A DNA stretch of 41,872 nt from an uncultured Spirochaeta sp. (GCA_937140905.1 CAKZQO010000177.1:1-41872); one strand, 5' to 3'; counted from the stretch's first letter, positions 1 to 9,120 are shown. The notes: generated by a model not told the origin, from the letters alone. A program made the numbers and translations.

Positions 1-1
1 A

Positions 2-61
2 ATTGTGGCAAACCTAATAGCTGGTAGAAAGCCCTTCGTTCCCTTAAAACCTTCCGAATAG
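2..61 (+). CDS. C-terminal tail of an upstream gene (partial)
   Basis: One frame is open from the window edge to a TAG at 59-61 and encodes about 19 residues ending in FVPLKPSE. The stop lies 9 nt before the next start at 71, which is typical operon spacing. The fragment is too short to assign a family. It could also be a chance open frame, because only 60 nt are visible. Confidence 0.4.
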   Translation: MVANLIAGRKPFVPLKPSE

Positions 62-70
62 GATGATGGG

Positions 71-1432
71 ATGATCCGATATCGATGGATATTGGTCTTC
101 TGGTTTCTCACAGGAACCCTAGGGTTGTATCCTCAGTCCTTCACTGTTTCTTATCGTTTAGGTGATACATACAAGATCATCGAAAAGCACAACTTTCGGA
201 AATGGGAAAACGGTAAGTATCTAGGCGCTGTATACCGGGAAATACGAGGGACCTTAACGCGGGAAAAGAATCCCCTAGAAGCTCGGTTCAATGGACGGTT
301 CTACCTCTTGGAGCAGAGCCAACAGGGCGGGCTTCCCACAGCCCCCATCATAGAAGCCTCTTTCCCTGCCGAAGTCCAAGTTACCGAGTATGGGATCATT
401 CTATCCTCTACAGTGGAACGATTTCCCACCATGCGAAGGTTTCCTGTCCTACCTAGGGAAGGTGCTGTGGGATTCAGGTGGCAAGAAATGGCCGAGCGCG
501 TGTTGGATCCAGATTTCAATGGGAAGGTCACGGTACTGCCCGTACTGGTAGATTACCGGTACGAAGGGTTGGGGACGTATCGGAACGAGGAAGGGCACCG
601 AATAGTGGGGAAATATGCAGTACGGTACAAAGGCGCATCGGCAGTATCGAAGGATCCCGACTTGACAGAAGTTCAGGGAACCCACGATGTGGTGATATTT
701 TTATCCACACGGGAGGAGGGGCTAAGGTTCATGACAGAAACGTTCAAAGAAGAATACAGGTACCGCACGGGTAGAGCCCTTCGATTAGAGGGTACCATAG
801 CAACTTTTTTCGAAGGAGTTACCCCCCTGGATTCTACACGAATTGCGGAGGCCTTTGGTTTATCTCGGGAAACCTCTCCAATCCCAGGTAATACCCTGCC
901 AGCAAAGGAATCGACCTCGATTCCACTTTCCACAGCCCAGTCGACACCTACCTCTCCCCCTGCATCTATCCCGTCAGAGTCGACTCAAGGTGGCCTCCCT
1001 GAGGAACCAAAGTTATCCCACGCCTCTCCCGAGTCTCCCTTAAGTCCCCGGGTGCTACCCGATGTAGAACTGGAAGAAAGACCGGAAGGTCTCACCCTCA
1101 CCGTGAAAAACCTTCGATTCAAACCGGATTCTGCAGAACTACTCCCCGACGAGAACTCTCGCCTCCTAGTCCTCGCCCAAGGATTGAAGCACATCCTCCA
1201 TAAACGGTTCTTGGTAGTGGGACACACTGCGGATGTGGGAAATCCAACAGGTCAGAAAAAACTTTCCTTGGAACGGGCTAAGACCATTGTGGAGGCTTTG
1301 GTACGGTTGGGAGTTCCGAGGGATCGGTTTCTCTATGAAGGACGGGGAGCGGAAGAACCTGTGGCTTCCAATGCGGATGAATCAGGCCGGGCTCGAAATC
1401 GTAGAGTGGAGATCACGATCCTAGAGGACTGA
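71..1432 (+). CDS. OmpA-family envelope protein
   Basis: This 453-residue protein starts with a signal peptide (about residues 1-22, a basic start and a hydrophobic core ending near YPQS). A beta-rich region of about 250 residues follows, then a Ser/Thr/Pro-rich linker (about 270-340). The C-terminal OmpA-like domain (about 345-453) carries the peptidoglycan-binding pattern: GHTADVG, then RARNRRVEI near the end. OmpA domains bind diaminopimelate or ornithine peptidoglycan in the periplasm, so the protein probably ties the outer membrane or the periplasmic region to the cell wall. The N-terminal part is not recognised. The ATG at 71 has a weak purine-rich stretch (GGATGATGGG) before it, and the gene probably continues an operon from the left. 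A second OmpA-domain protein lies two genes downstream. Confidence 0.8.
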   Translation: MIRYRWILVFWFLTGTLGLYPQSFTVSYRLGDTYKIIEKHNFRKWENGKYLGAVYREIRGTLTREKNPLEARFNGRFYLLEQSQQGGLPTAPIIEASFPAEVQVTEYGIILSSTVERFPTMRRFPVLPREGAVGFRWQEMAERVLDPDFNGKVTVLPVLVDYRYEGLGTYRNEEGHRIVGKYAVRYKGASAVSKDPDLTEVQGTHDVVIFLSTREEGLRFMTETFKEEYRYRTGRALRLEGTIATFFEGVTPLDSTRIAEAFGLSRETSPIPGNTLPAKESTSIPLSTAQSTPTSPPASIPSESTQGGLPEEPKLSHASPESPLSPRVLPDVELEERPEGLTLTVKNLRFKPDSAELLPDENSRLLVLAQGLKHILHKRFLVVGHTADVGNPTGQKKLSLERAKTIVEALVRLGVPRDRFLYEGRGAEEPVASNADESGRARNRRVEITILED

Positions 1433-1494
1433 GGCGAATCGGTATCTTTCTGCCTCCCTTGCAAAGATTGGACAATCTTTATACGTTTCCAACT

Positions 1495-2700
1495 ATGCAT
1501 GCACAAAGCTTTGAACTTCCAGAACGAATCATGGTTGGTGATCCCGGATCGTTTGCCCAGCATACGCTGCGGTTTCGAGTCCCGGAAATAGTGGATAAAG
1601 TTGCTGCTTCCCTCCCCACGAAAAGCGAAGAGCGAAAGCATCTTCTTTCCCTTATCGAGGAGATTCCCGAGGGGCATATCTTGGATCCATTCGAAGAGGG
1701 ATGTGTGCGGGAAGAGGAGTTCCATCCCGAAGAAGTACTGAATTGGAAACGGGAAATCCAGGTATGGGGAAGATCCCGCTGGATCGATTTACCCTTTTAC
1801 TTCGCAGAAGCGTATCTGTATTTGAGGATTCTGATTGCCGCGGGATACTATCACAAGGATTCCCCTTACTATCGGAAGGATCCGTTCGCGTCCCAGAAGG
1901 AGGAAGAAATCCAAGGGGTTCTGCAGGCGGCTGAATGGGAAAAGACCTTGGAACGGGCTTCAGATCCCTATCGTGCACTGTTATTGATGCTAAAAGGGAA
2001 CAGGGTCGATCTGTCCAACACAAAAATTGCTCAACAGGGAAGAAAACGGGTTCACCATGATGAATCGGAAGATCTCTTAATCAACCATCTAGAGATCCTA
2101 GCTGAAAAGGTCACGAAATCGAGGAGGATCGATATCGTACTAGACAACGCAGGTTCGGAATTGATCTGTGACCTTCACTTTGCCTGCGTTGTTTTATCTA
2201 AAGGAAATAGCAGGGTCGTCTTGCATGGGAAAGCGGCTCCTTTCTTCGTATCCGATGCTACGGAGAAGGATGTGCTGGAAACAATCCATAGGTTGGGACG
2301 GAACGATGTCTACTCTTCCTGGGGAAGATCCTTGAAGAGATTTTTGGATTCGGGAATGTTGGAAGTGCGGTCCCATTACTTTTGGAACGGCCCCTGCCAC
2401 TTCCCTGCTTTACCGGAAGACTTGAAAGAAGAGTTCAGTAGAAGCGATCTGGTAATTTTCAAGGGAGACGCGAATTACCGACGATTGCTGGAAGATCGAA
2501 AATGGACATTTTCAGCTCGGTTGGAAGACCTGCTTTCCTGGTTTCCCACGGATCTGGCAGTCTTGCGTACATTGAAGAGCGAGATTCTTGTAGGGCTTTC
2601 AGACGAGAAAGCCCAAGAAATGTTTACAAAGGATCCAAACTGGTTGATAAACGGAAAATGGGGGATTGTACAATTGGTGGAAAGAAAAAAGGAGTTTTAG
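1495..2700 (+). CDS. ARMT1-like (DUF89) damage-control phosphatase
   Basis: The protein resembles DUF89 subfamily III, the group of human ARMT1 and plant At2g17340. These are metal-dependent phosphatases proposed to remove damaged or excess phosphometabolites such as fructose-1-phosphate. The signature elements appear in order: GNRVDLSN, VLDNAGSEL (metal-binding Asp-Asn), PFFVSDAT (second metal Asp) and KGDANYRRL near the C-terminus. There is no signal peptide, so the enzyme is cytosolic. The ATG at 1495 is preferred because the protein then starts directly before the conserved-looking FELPERI segment; a TTG at 1459 would add 12 residues. Neither start has a convincing Shine-Dalgarno sequence. 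The gene sits between two envelope-protein genes on the same strand, and the link is unclear. The substrate cannot be read from the sequence. Confidence 0.75.
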   Translation: MHAQSFELPERIMVGDPGSFAQHTLRFRVPEIVDKVAASLPTKSEERKHLLSLIEEIPEGHILDPFEEGCVREEEFHPEEVLNWKREIQVWGRSRWIDLPFYFAEAYLYLRILIAAGYYHKDSPYYRKDPFASQKEEEIQGVLQAAEWEKTLERASDPYRALLLMLKGNRVDLSNTKIAQQGRKRVHHDESEDLLINHLEILAEKVTKSRRIDIVLDNAGSELICDLHFACVVLSKGNSRVVLHGKAAPFFVSDATEKDVLETIHRLGRNDVYSSWGRSLKRFLDSGMLEVRSHYFWNGPCHFPALPEDLKEEFSRSDLVIFKGDANYRRLLEDRKWTFSARLEDLLSWFPTDLAVLRTLKSEILVGLSDEKAQEMFTKDPNWLINGKWGIVQLVERKKEF

Positions 2701-2746
2701 GTTGTAGATTGAAAAAGGTTGATATATGATGGATACGGAGGGTCCT

Positions 2747-5700
2747 ATGAGAACCAAGTTCTGGTTTGGTGTATTCCTTCTGGTGTATCTAGTTATCGTG
2801 AGTCCCCTGGTCTTTGGTGGAGGAAGTTCGGAAAAACTCCCCCCCAAAGTAGTGGTGGAAAAAGAGGACGAATACCTTTCCCCTGCATCTTCGCCTGGGG
2901 TCAAGGATACGGTAACAATCAAGATCAGCATAGAACCGGATCGTCAGAACAAGATGGTGATCAAGGAATACCGGCTGACTATCCGGGATGCGCAAGGTAA
3001 GGAAGTGCGGATTTGGCAGAACCGGGACGAACGGCAGCCTGGGTTCTTTGCCCGGCTGTTCATTGCCCTCGGATTCATGAAGAAACCGGAATTGGAAGTT
3101 CCAGAGGCTATCACGTGGGATGGAAAGGACACGGAAGGAAAGATGGTTCCCGATGGGGTTTACACGTACGTGTTGGAAGCGTGGGACGATGGGGGGAATC
3201 GAGCAGAATCGGAACCTCGAAAGATAGTCGTGGATAATACACCTCCAAGCGCCCAGCTTACGTTCGATTACCTGGTGTTTTCACCCAATAACGATGGCCG
3301 TAAGGATACCTTACCGATCCGTATAACTGCCAGCAAGGAGGATCGATGGAAGGGAGAGGTTCGGGACAAGGATGGGAAAGTAGTTGCCCAGGGAGAATGG
3401 AAGGATCAACTACCGGAAGTGTTTTCCTGGACAGGCCAAGATGAAAAGGGGAACCTCCTTCCCGATGGAATCTACACGATCACCCTTTCTGTGGAGGATC
3501 GAGCCGGAAACACGTTTTCTCTTACCACTGAACCGATTACTATCGATACTCGTTCTCGGGCATTTGCCTTGGGAATCGATTTCCCCTTCTTTTCGCCCAA
3601 CGGAGATGGGGTTCAGGACGAGGTAACGATCACTCCATCGGGACTCTTAACGGATGGACTCCTGGATGTAGTGTTGGAAGTGTTGGATCAGAGTGGGACA
3701 GTTCGAAGAACAGAACGAGCTACTCCACCCTTACCTTCTTCTGTGAAATTCGACGGGAAAGATCAAGGAGGGAGTATGCTACCCGATGGAACCTACGCCA
3801 TTCGGGTAACTGCTTCCTATGAAAACGGGACACAGGCGGTGGCTCAGACTCCTCCGATGGTTCTTGACACAAAGCCTGTGCAAATCCAGATCACGGCTAC
3901 TACCCCAATCATCTCGCCCAATGGGGACGGAAACAAGGACGATGTAACCTTCACCCTTTCGGGAGGAAAAGAAGGCACCTGGAAGGGCCTCATCTCGGAT
4001 GAGGCAGGGAATATCCTATTCAGTTATGATCATGAAGGTTCAATTCCATCGACTCTCTATTTCGATGGGATGGGGTTGGACGGAAAACCGATTCCCGATG
4101 GAAAGTACGTTCTTTTTATTGAAGGCAGGGATCGAGCGGGAAATCCCGGCAAATCCAACCGCTTCGTCCTCGAGGTGGATACCCGTCCAACTACCCTCGG
4201 AATTGGAACAGACTTGTCCGCCTTTTCTCCCAACGGGGATGGGGTAAAGGATCGGATCGCTATCCGGCCCATCTTGCATCAGGGAAGGGAAACGGAAGCG
4301 TATAGACTACTGATCAAGAATCGAGAAGGGAAAGGAGTTCGCACCATCGAAGAGGCGCGTGTGGTGCCTCCTGAGATCTACTGGGATGGAAAGGACGATG
4401 GAGGAACCATCGTTCCGGATGGGCTATATACCGCTGAATTGGAGGTTTCCTACAGAAATGGAAATCGGCCCAAGGCTACTTCCGCTCCCTTTGAAGTAGA
4501 TACTCATTATCCCGAAGCTACGGTCCAGATCGTCGAAAAGGAGATAAAAGCCGATCCCCAAGGAACAGTCAAACCGATTACCATCGATCAACAAACCAGT
4601 GAAGAAATATCCTGGGTAGGAGAATTTGTCTCCGTCAGTACGGTGCAGGCGGTATTCCAGCAGAAATGGTCGGGAAGAGCTCCCTCCTTTGCTTGGAAGG
4701 GAGAAGGTTCTGGAGGGAGGGCTGTACCGGATGGATCCTACCTCTACCGGTTAACCGGTGAAGATCGGGCAGGGAACCGGAAAGTTTGGGAAGTGAAGGA
4801 TCTTCGGGTAAGCTGGTTAAGACCTGAAGTGAAGGTCGTACCTCAGTTGGCAGTCTTTTCACCCAATGGGGATGGGGTGAGGGACGCCCTTACCTTCGAC
4901 CTATCCACTACGGTCATGGAGGGCCTCCTGGGATGGAAATTGGAGTTGTTGAAGGAGGGAATGCAAGTAGCTGCATGGGAAGAAAAAGGATCCCTTCCTC
5001 CGAATGTCACATGGGATGGGAAAGATCCTAAGGGAACTGTAGTACCGGACGGTACCTATACGGTACGGCTAACTGTACTGTACGAGGGGGGAGCCGTGTC
5101 TGCCGATGCGCCCATTCCCATACGGATCGATACCACGCCACCTTTGGTAACCCTCGAGTTGGCACCTGTTCCCTTTAGTCCCGACCATGATGGAAGGGAG
5201 GACATCCTGAAGGTGGGGATTGCAGTGAAAGATGAAAGTAACATAGAGTCCTGGAGTTTCAAGGTCCTCGATCCTAAGGGGAGGGAGTTCCAATCCTTAG
5301 AAGGAAAGGGAATACCGCCTGCATCGGTGGAGTGGGATGGGTATTCGAAAACGGGAGATCTTGTGCAGGCAGCCACTGAATATCCCCTGCAGTTTGTTGT
5401 GACGGATGAGGTAGGCAATGCCGCTCGCGGTTCTGTTAAGATTCTGGTGGATGTCCTCGTGTATAGGGAAGGAGGCAAAGACAAGATCCGGGTGGCCAAT
5501 GTCCAGTTTGCTCCTTGGACTACCGATTACCTAAAGTGGAACGAGGATATTGCCAAGTCCAATGTGGCTTCCATCGATCAAGTGGCAGCTATGTTAAAGA
5601 TCTTCCCCAAGTACCGAGTACGATTGGAAGGGCATGCTGTTTCGGTTCTCTACTACGACAAGGACGCTTCGGCCAGAGAACATAAGTTTGTGCTTATCCC

Positions 5701-5872
5701 CTTGTCCCAGAACCGAGCAAAGGTGGTGAAAGACGCTCTAGTTCAGCGTGGGATTGCTCCTGAGAGAATAGAGATAGAGGGATATGGCGGATCTGCTCCT
5801 ATCGTTCCGTTTAGTGACTTACAGAAACGATGGATCAACCGGCGGGTGGAGTTCATCCTTCTGCGGGAATAG
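2747..5872 (+). CDS. FlgD-type Ig-repeat protein with C-terminal OmpA domain
   Basis: About 1041 residues. The ATG at 2747 is chosen because GGAGG lies 5 nt before it; a frame opening at 2726 lacks this. A signal peptide ends near VFGGGSSEK, in a lipobox-like context without Cys. The body consists of about seven Ig-like repeats of about 95-105 residues. Each ends in WDGKD...PDGxY, and six copies of FSPNGDGxxD-type Asp-rich loops begin near 3280, 3590, 3910, 4225, 4858 and 5172. These loops resemble the calcium-binding turns of FlgD/CHU_C-like domains. One repeat (about 4540-4800) lacks the loop. The last 140 residues are an OmpA-like domain ending in NRRVEFILLRE. The likely role is a long periplasmic spacer or scaffold anchored to peptidoglycan. 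This architecture is common in spirochaetes, and its exact function is unknown. Confidence 0.8.
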   Translation: MRTKFWFGVFLLVYLVIVSPLVFGGGSSEKLPPKVVVEKEDEYLSPASSPGVKDTVTIKISIEPDRQNKMVIKEYRLTIRDAQGKEVRIWQNRDERQPGFFARLFIALGFMKKPELEVPEAITWDGKDTEGKMVPDGVYTYVLEAWDDGGNRAESEPRKIVVDNTPPSAQLTFDYLVFSPNNDGRKDTLPIRITASKEDRWKGEVRDKDGKVVAQGEWKDQLPEVFSWTGQDEKGNLLPDGIYTITLSVEDRAGNTFSLTTEPITIDTRSRAFALGIDFPFFSPNGDGVQDEVTITPSGLLTDGLLDVVLEVLDQSGTVRRTERATPPLPSSVKFDGKDQGGSMLPDGTYAIRVTASYENGTQAVAQTPPMVLDTKPVQIQITATTPIISPNGDGNKDDVTFTLSGGKEGTWKGLISDEAGNILFSYDHEGSIPSTLYFDGMGLDGKPIPDGKYVLFIEGRDRAGNPGKSNRFVLEVDTRPTTLGIGTDLSAFSPNGDGVKDRIAIRPILHQGRETEAYRLLIKNREGKGVRTIEEARVVPPEIYWDGKDDGGTIVPDGLYTAELEVSYRNGNRPKATSAPFEVDTHYPEATVQIVEKEIKADPQGTVKPITIDQQTSEEISWVGEFVSVSTVQAVFQQKWSGRAPSFAWKGEGSGGRAVPDGSYLYRLTGEDRAGNRKVWEVKDLRVSWLRPEVKVVPQLAVFSPNGDGVRDALTFDLSTTVMEGLLGWKLELLKEGMQVAAWEEKGSLPPNVTWDGKDPKGTVVPDGTYTVRLTVLYEGGAVSADAPIPIRIDTTPPLVTLELAPVPFSPDHDGREDILKVGIAVKDESNIESWSFKVLDPKGREFQSLEGKGIPPASVEWDGYSKTGDLVQAATEYPLQFVVTDEVGNAARGSVKILVDVLVYREGGKDKIRVANVQFAPWTTDYLKWNEDIAKSNVASIDQVAAMLKIFPKYRVRLEGHAVSVLYYDKDASAREHKFVLIPLSQNRAKVVKDALVQRGIAPERIEIEGYGGSAPIVPFSDLQKRWINRRVEFILLRE

Positions 5873-5882
5873 TTATAGTATT

Positions 5883-5911
5883 CTTAAGACCTAGAGCTAG
5901 AAGGCCTTAAG
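5883..5911. terminator. Inverted repeat between convergent genes
   Basis: CTTAAGACCT and AGGCCTTAAG form 10-bp arms with one mismatch around a 9-nt loop. The repeat lies in the 41-nt gap between two convergent genes. There is no long T run on either side, so it could be a weak bidirectional terminator or an mRNA-end hairpin. Confidence 0.45.
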
Positions 5912-5913
5912 GA

Positions 5914-7041
5914 CTAGGGAGATAGATGGCGGGATTCCTTTAGAGAGCGGTGCAGTAACCCTCGATAGAGGAGTCCCCCTTTATATAGGGATGTACGGTT
6001 TCTCCCCTCCTGTTTAGAGCGATAGAGGGCGGCATCGGCCTGGTTAATCAAAGAACGAGGGGTTGCTGTGTTCCCTGCAGGAAGGTACACGCACCCGAGA
6101 CTGATGGTAACGTGTAATTCCTTCCCTTCGTAAAGGATAGGTATTCTTTCGATCGTGGTTCGAAGACGTTCGGCAATATCAATCAATATCCGCAACTTAC
6201 AATCTGATATAAGCAGGATGAACTCTTCTCCCCCGAATCGAGCCAACACATCTTCACTCCGAACGAGGTTTTTTAGAATCCTGCCCAATTCAATCAACAC
6301 CACATCCCCCGCAAGGTGACCATACGTATCGTTGAACAACTTGAAATGATCGATATCCATCAGGATGATCCCGAACCCCTGTCCTCGTCTTCGATGTTTC
6401 CCAATTTCTTCTTCGAGTCTCTTTAGGAAATAGGGATGATTGTACAACCCTGTTTTCGAGTCGGTAATACTACTATAGTGATGGAGGATGTTCTGAAGGG
6501 TAACGGAGAAGAAAAGCATGAGCTTTTCGATGTATTTCAATTCCTGGGGAAGGTAAGGTCCCGGTACTACCTTGTTGCCGAATAGGATAACCCCATACAC
6601 CCCTCCGATGCCTCGTATGGGATACAGCACTTCTGGGCTATAGAGTTCCTTCAGGGTAGTTGCGATGGGAAGCGGAATTTGCCCTTCCAGCTTCTTGAAC
6701 GGAAGAGGGCCGTTGTAGGGAGAGAGGATGTTTTTTATCGAGAAATACCAGTCCATCCCTGTAAAAACTACGGCAGGTTTCAAATTGCGGAAAAAATAAG
6801 AAGAAAGAGTGGAATTAAGAGGATCCTCGATGAGGAAGAGTAGGGTAGTAGGGATGAATCGATCGAGAAAATTGGAGATCACTAAATCGATTAGGCTTTC
6901 GGGAGAGTTCCGAGAATACATTTCGAGGACTTCGCTGAAAAATTTATCCGAATCTCGGAGTTCTTTTCTTAGTTGTTCAAGTTCATCCCAGATACCAAGT
7001 TCTTTCAAGAGATCGAAATGCTGGAGTTCTTTTGCCTTCAT
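5914..7041 (-). CDS. Diguanylate cyclase (GGDEF domain)
   Basis: This 375-residue protein makes cyclic di-GMP from two GTP. The C-terminal GGDEF domain (about residues 205-350) has the active-site loop FGGEEF and the metal/substrate segment MDIDHFKLFNDTYGH. An RSED motif stands exactly five residues before GGEEF, which matches the RxxD inhibitory I-site, so product feedback is likely. The N-terminal part (about 1-190) begins with a short helical segment and continues as a GAF-like sensory region without membrane segments, so the protein is cytosolic. Its ATG overlaps the stop of the upstream dGTPase gene (ATGA), implying translational coupling and shared expression. The signal sensed by the N-terminal region is unknown. 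Confidence 0.88.
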   Translation of the reverse strand: MKAKELQHFDLLKELGIWDELEQLRKELRDSDKFFSEVLEMYSRNSPESLIDLVISNFLDRFIPTTLLFLIEDPLNSTLSSYFFRNLKPAVVFTGMDWYFSIKNILSPYNGPLPFKKLEGQIPLPIATTLKELYSPEVLYPIRGIGGVYGVILFGNKVVPGPYLPQELKYIEKLMLFFSVTLQNILHHYSSITDSKTGLYNHPYFLKRLEEEIGKHRRRGQGFGIILMDIDHFKLFNDTYGHLAGDVVLIELGRILKNLVRSEDVLARFGGEEFILLISDCKLRILIDIAERLRTTIERIPILYEGKELHVTISLGCVYLPAGNTATPRSLINQADAALYRSKQEGRNRTSLYKGGLLYRGLLHRSLKESRHLSP

Positions 7042-8192
7042 GTGAGAGCTTCCTCATCGAAGCGGTACTCGAACTTTCGTGGGATCATGATTTCCTGCAC
7101 ACATTCCATGGCATAATCGTCCGTCATACCGGCGATATAGTCTATCACCGCATAGCGAAAGTCGCCATCTACCTCCCGATAAAAATGGGCCATTTTGGCC
7201 AGATAGTCTCCGAATCGAATGGCTAGCCGATTGTTCTCGGTACGATACGAAGAGAACTCTTCTCCGTACTTGGTAAAAATATGAAGGAGGTAAGAATGAA
7301 GGGTTCGGAGGATCCGTTCGAAATAATCATGGTAGCTGGTCAATACCGGTCCTTCATAGATGGTTCTATAATTGAAGGATTTCAAGGTAAGAACCGCTTC
7401 GAAAACGGAATTGGAGAATCCGATTTTGCCCTCTCGATTGGCTTCTAGGATCATGTCGTTCACCAGAGTGTTGATGATCTCACTGTTGGAATCCCCCAAT
7501 ACTCGAACAGCCTCTTTAGGAATCTGGTCCCGATGGATAATCTTTAGCTGGAGAGCATCCTCCAGATCTCTACCCAGGTAGGCTACTTTATCGGCCATTC
7601 GAACCACGCAACCTTCCCAGGTAGCTGGATACCGGTCCAACGTTGTGAGGGAACCAAGATCTTTAATACTAAAGTCAGGCTCTATCCGTTGTTCGTACTT
7701 TTCCCCGCAATGGGTAGCGATCCCATCCCGTACAGCGTAGCTCAGATTCAGGCCACGTCCATAGTTTGCCAGGTGATCTACCATTCGGAGGGAGTATAGT
7801 TCGTGATGAAACTCAGGAAAGGAAAGCCCCATCTCCTGGATAATGCTTCGAAGGATCCGTTCCCCTAGATGGCCGAAGGGGGTATGCCCTAGATCGTGAC
7901 CCAACCCGATGGCCCATGCCAGGTCAGAATCTAGGGACAGAGCCCTGCAGATGGTTGCCGCAATGGTAGAAACGTGCATCACGTGTTCGATACGGGTACA
8001 GATATGATCGTTCTTGGGAGCAAAGAACACCTGAGTCTTGTGTTTCAATCTTCGAAAGGGATAGGAATGGATGATGGCTGTGGTGTCCCGAAAGTACACT
8101 CCTCTAAGATCAACAGAATCCTTCGGCCTAGGGCGAACTCGTTTTTTCAGTTCTTCTAAAGGTAGAGGGTTCTGAAAGAATAAACTTTCCAT
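7038..8192 (-). CDS. dgt: dGTPase-like HD-domain triphosphohydrolase
   Basis: The 384-residue protein matches the deoxyguanosinetriphosphate triphosphohydrolase-like family, which hydrolyses dNTPs to the deoxynucleoside and triphosphate. The HD metal site is visible: the His of RIEHVMH, the His-Asp pair of GLGHDLGHTPFGH, and a later Asp. The preceding FRRLKHKTQV segment is characteristic of the family. The length is usual for the shorter bacterial group. The ATG at 8192 is used: no Shine-Dalgarno sequence precedes it, but TATAGT ends 8 nt upstream, so the transcript may have almost no leader. The gene overlaps the diguanylate cyclase start by 4 nt, giving a two-gene operon of nucleotide enzymes. 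Confidence 0.87.
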   Translation of the reverse strand: MESLFFQNPLPLEELKKRVRPRPKDSVDLRGVYFRDTTAIIHSYPFRRLKHKTQVFFAPKNDHICTRIEHVMHVSTIAATICRALSLDSDLAWAIGLGHDLGHTPFGHLGERILRSIIQEMGLSFPEFHHELYSLRMVDHLANYGRGLNLSYAVRDGIATHCGEKYEQRIEPDFSIKDLGSLTTLDRYPATWEGCVVRMADKVAYLGRDLEDALQLKIIHRDQIPKEAVRVLGDSNSEIINTLVNDMILEANREGKIGFSNSVFEAVLTLKSFNYRTIYEGPVLTSYHDYFERILRTLHSYLLHIFTKYGEEFSSYRTENNRLAIRFGDYLAKMAHFYREVDGDFRYAVIDYIAGMTDDYAMECVQEIMIPRKFEYRFDEEALT

Positions 8193-8200
8193 ATAATGCT

Positions 8201-8229
8201 ACTATACAAGGAAATCCATCTGTTGAATA
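8201..8229 (-). promoter_or_regulatory. Promoter of the dGTPase operon, near-leaderless
   Basis: On the minus strand TATAGT (8206-8201) lies 8 nt before the ATG at 8192. A weak -35 (TATTCA, 8229-8224) stands at 17-nt spacing. The predicted start site is about 8194, leaving a leader of about 2 nt. Confidence 0.5.
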
Positions 8230-8251
8230 GAAGGTAGTTACGGGGAATGCG

Positions 8252-8280
8252 TTGACACTAAGCCTCTGGGGTGTTAAAAG
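8252..8280 (+). promoter_or_regulatory. Promoter of the isomerase pair
   Basis: A perfect TTGACA (8252-8257) is followed after 17 nt by TAAAAG (8275-8280). The predicted start site then falls on the A of the ATG at 8287. An AAGGG at 8278-8282 could act as a short-spaced Shine-Dalgarno if transcription starts further upstream. Confidence 0.5.
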
Positions 8281-8286
8281 GGCACT

Positions 8287-9120
8287 ATGAAAGGGCGATA
8301 CTCGATTTGCAATGAGTTATTTGGTTCCCTACCCATCGGTAAAGCGTTCGATCTCTTAGTAAGTGAGGGGTTTCAGGGAGTCGAGATTGCACCCTTCACC
8401 TTGTTCAAGACTTTTTCGCCTCCGGATATAGAGAGGGGGATTCGAACCCTTCGAACGGCCCTTTCCCAATCCGGCTTGTCCTTCGTTGGATTCCACTGGC
8501 TTTTTTTAAAGCCAGAAGGACTACGACTCCTTTCAGAGAACTCCAAAGAACGCCAGAAGGCCTGGGACCACCTTAAGCTCCTTATAGAAGTAGCGGGAGA
8601 GTGCGGGGGAGGGGTGTTGGTATTAGGTTCGCCTGCGCAGAGAGCTGCGGGAACTACTCCCAAAAAAAGTGCAAACGAGTATTTTCGGGAAGGTTTAGCC
8701 AAAGCAGCGGAGCAGGCTCAGCGGAATAAGTCGGTGATCCTATTGGAAGCACTACCCTCTACTACCACCGACATGGTCAATACCTTAAAGGAAGTGTCTG
8801 ATTGGGTCAGGATGATCAACCAACCGGGGCTTTCGGGAATGTTCGATTTCCACAATACCGAGGACGAAACTGAACCTTGGAATGTTCTGGTTTCCAAGTA
8901 TTTCCCTATTCTTCGACACGTACATTTCAACAGCCGCGATGGCTCCTGGCCCTTGCCGGAAAGGGAAGGCCAAGATTCCGAATACCGATCGGCGTTCCGA
9001 GTGTTGAAGGAACACAACTATGATGGGTGGATCTCGTTGGAAATCTTCACCATTCCGGAGAACCCTAGGTTAGTCCTACAAAACACTAGAGAATTCTTAC
9101 GGAAGGTATGGGAGGAATGA
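8287..9120 (+). CDS. Sugar phosphate isomerase/epimerase-like TIM-barrel protein (first of pair)
   Basis: A 277-residue member of the AP-endonuclease-2/xylose-isomerase-like TIM barrels. These enzymes isomerise or epimerise keto sugars, inositol derivatives or related compounds with a divalent metal. The four expected metal-ligand positions are visible in order: Glu in ILLEALPS, Asp in MFDFHN, His in RHVHFN and Glu in ISLEIF. There is no signal peptide, so it is cytosolic. The next gene starts at the base following the stop, and that gene is a second, diverged member of the same family. The pair is probably translationally coupled and works on one pathway. No sugar dehydrogenase or transporter in the window clearly belongs with it, so the substrate is open. 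Confidence 0.75.
   Translation: MKGRYSICNELFGSLPIGKAFDLLVSEGFQGVEIAPFTLFKTFSPPDIERGIRTLRTALSQSGLSFVGFHWLFLKPEGLRLLSENSKERQKAWDHLKLLIEVAGECGGGVLVLGSPAQRAAGTTPKKSANEYFREGLAKAAEQAQRNKSVILLEALPSTTTDMVNTLKEVSDWVRMINQPGLSGMFDFHNTEDETEPWNVLVSKYFPILRHVHFNSRDGSWPLPEREGQDSEYRSAFRVLKEHNYDGWISLEIFTIPENPRLVLQNTREFLRKVWEE

Noticed and set aside
2747-5872. Repeats of the Ig protein as possible CRISPR or DNA-level tandem repeats
   Set aside because: The repetition is at protein level with about 300-nt units and diverged bases; no identical spaced short repeats are seen.
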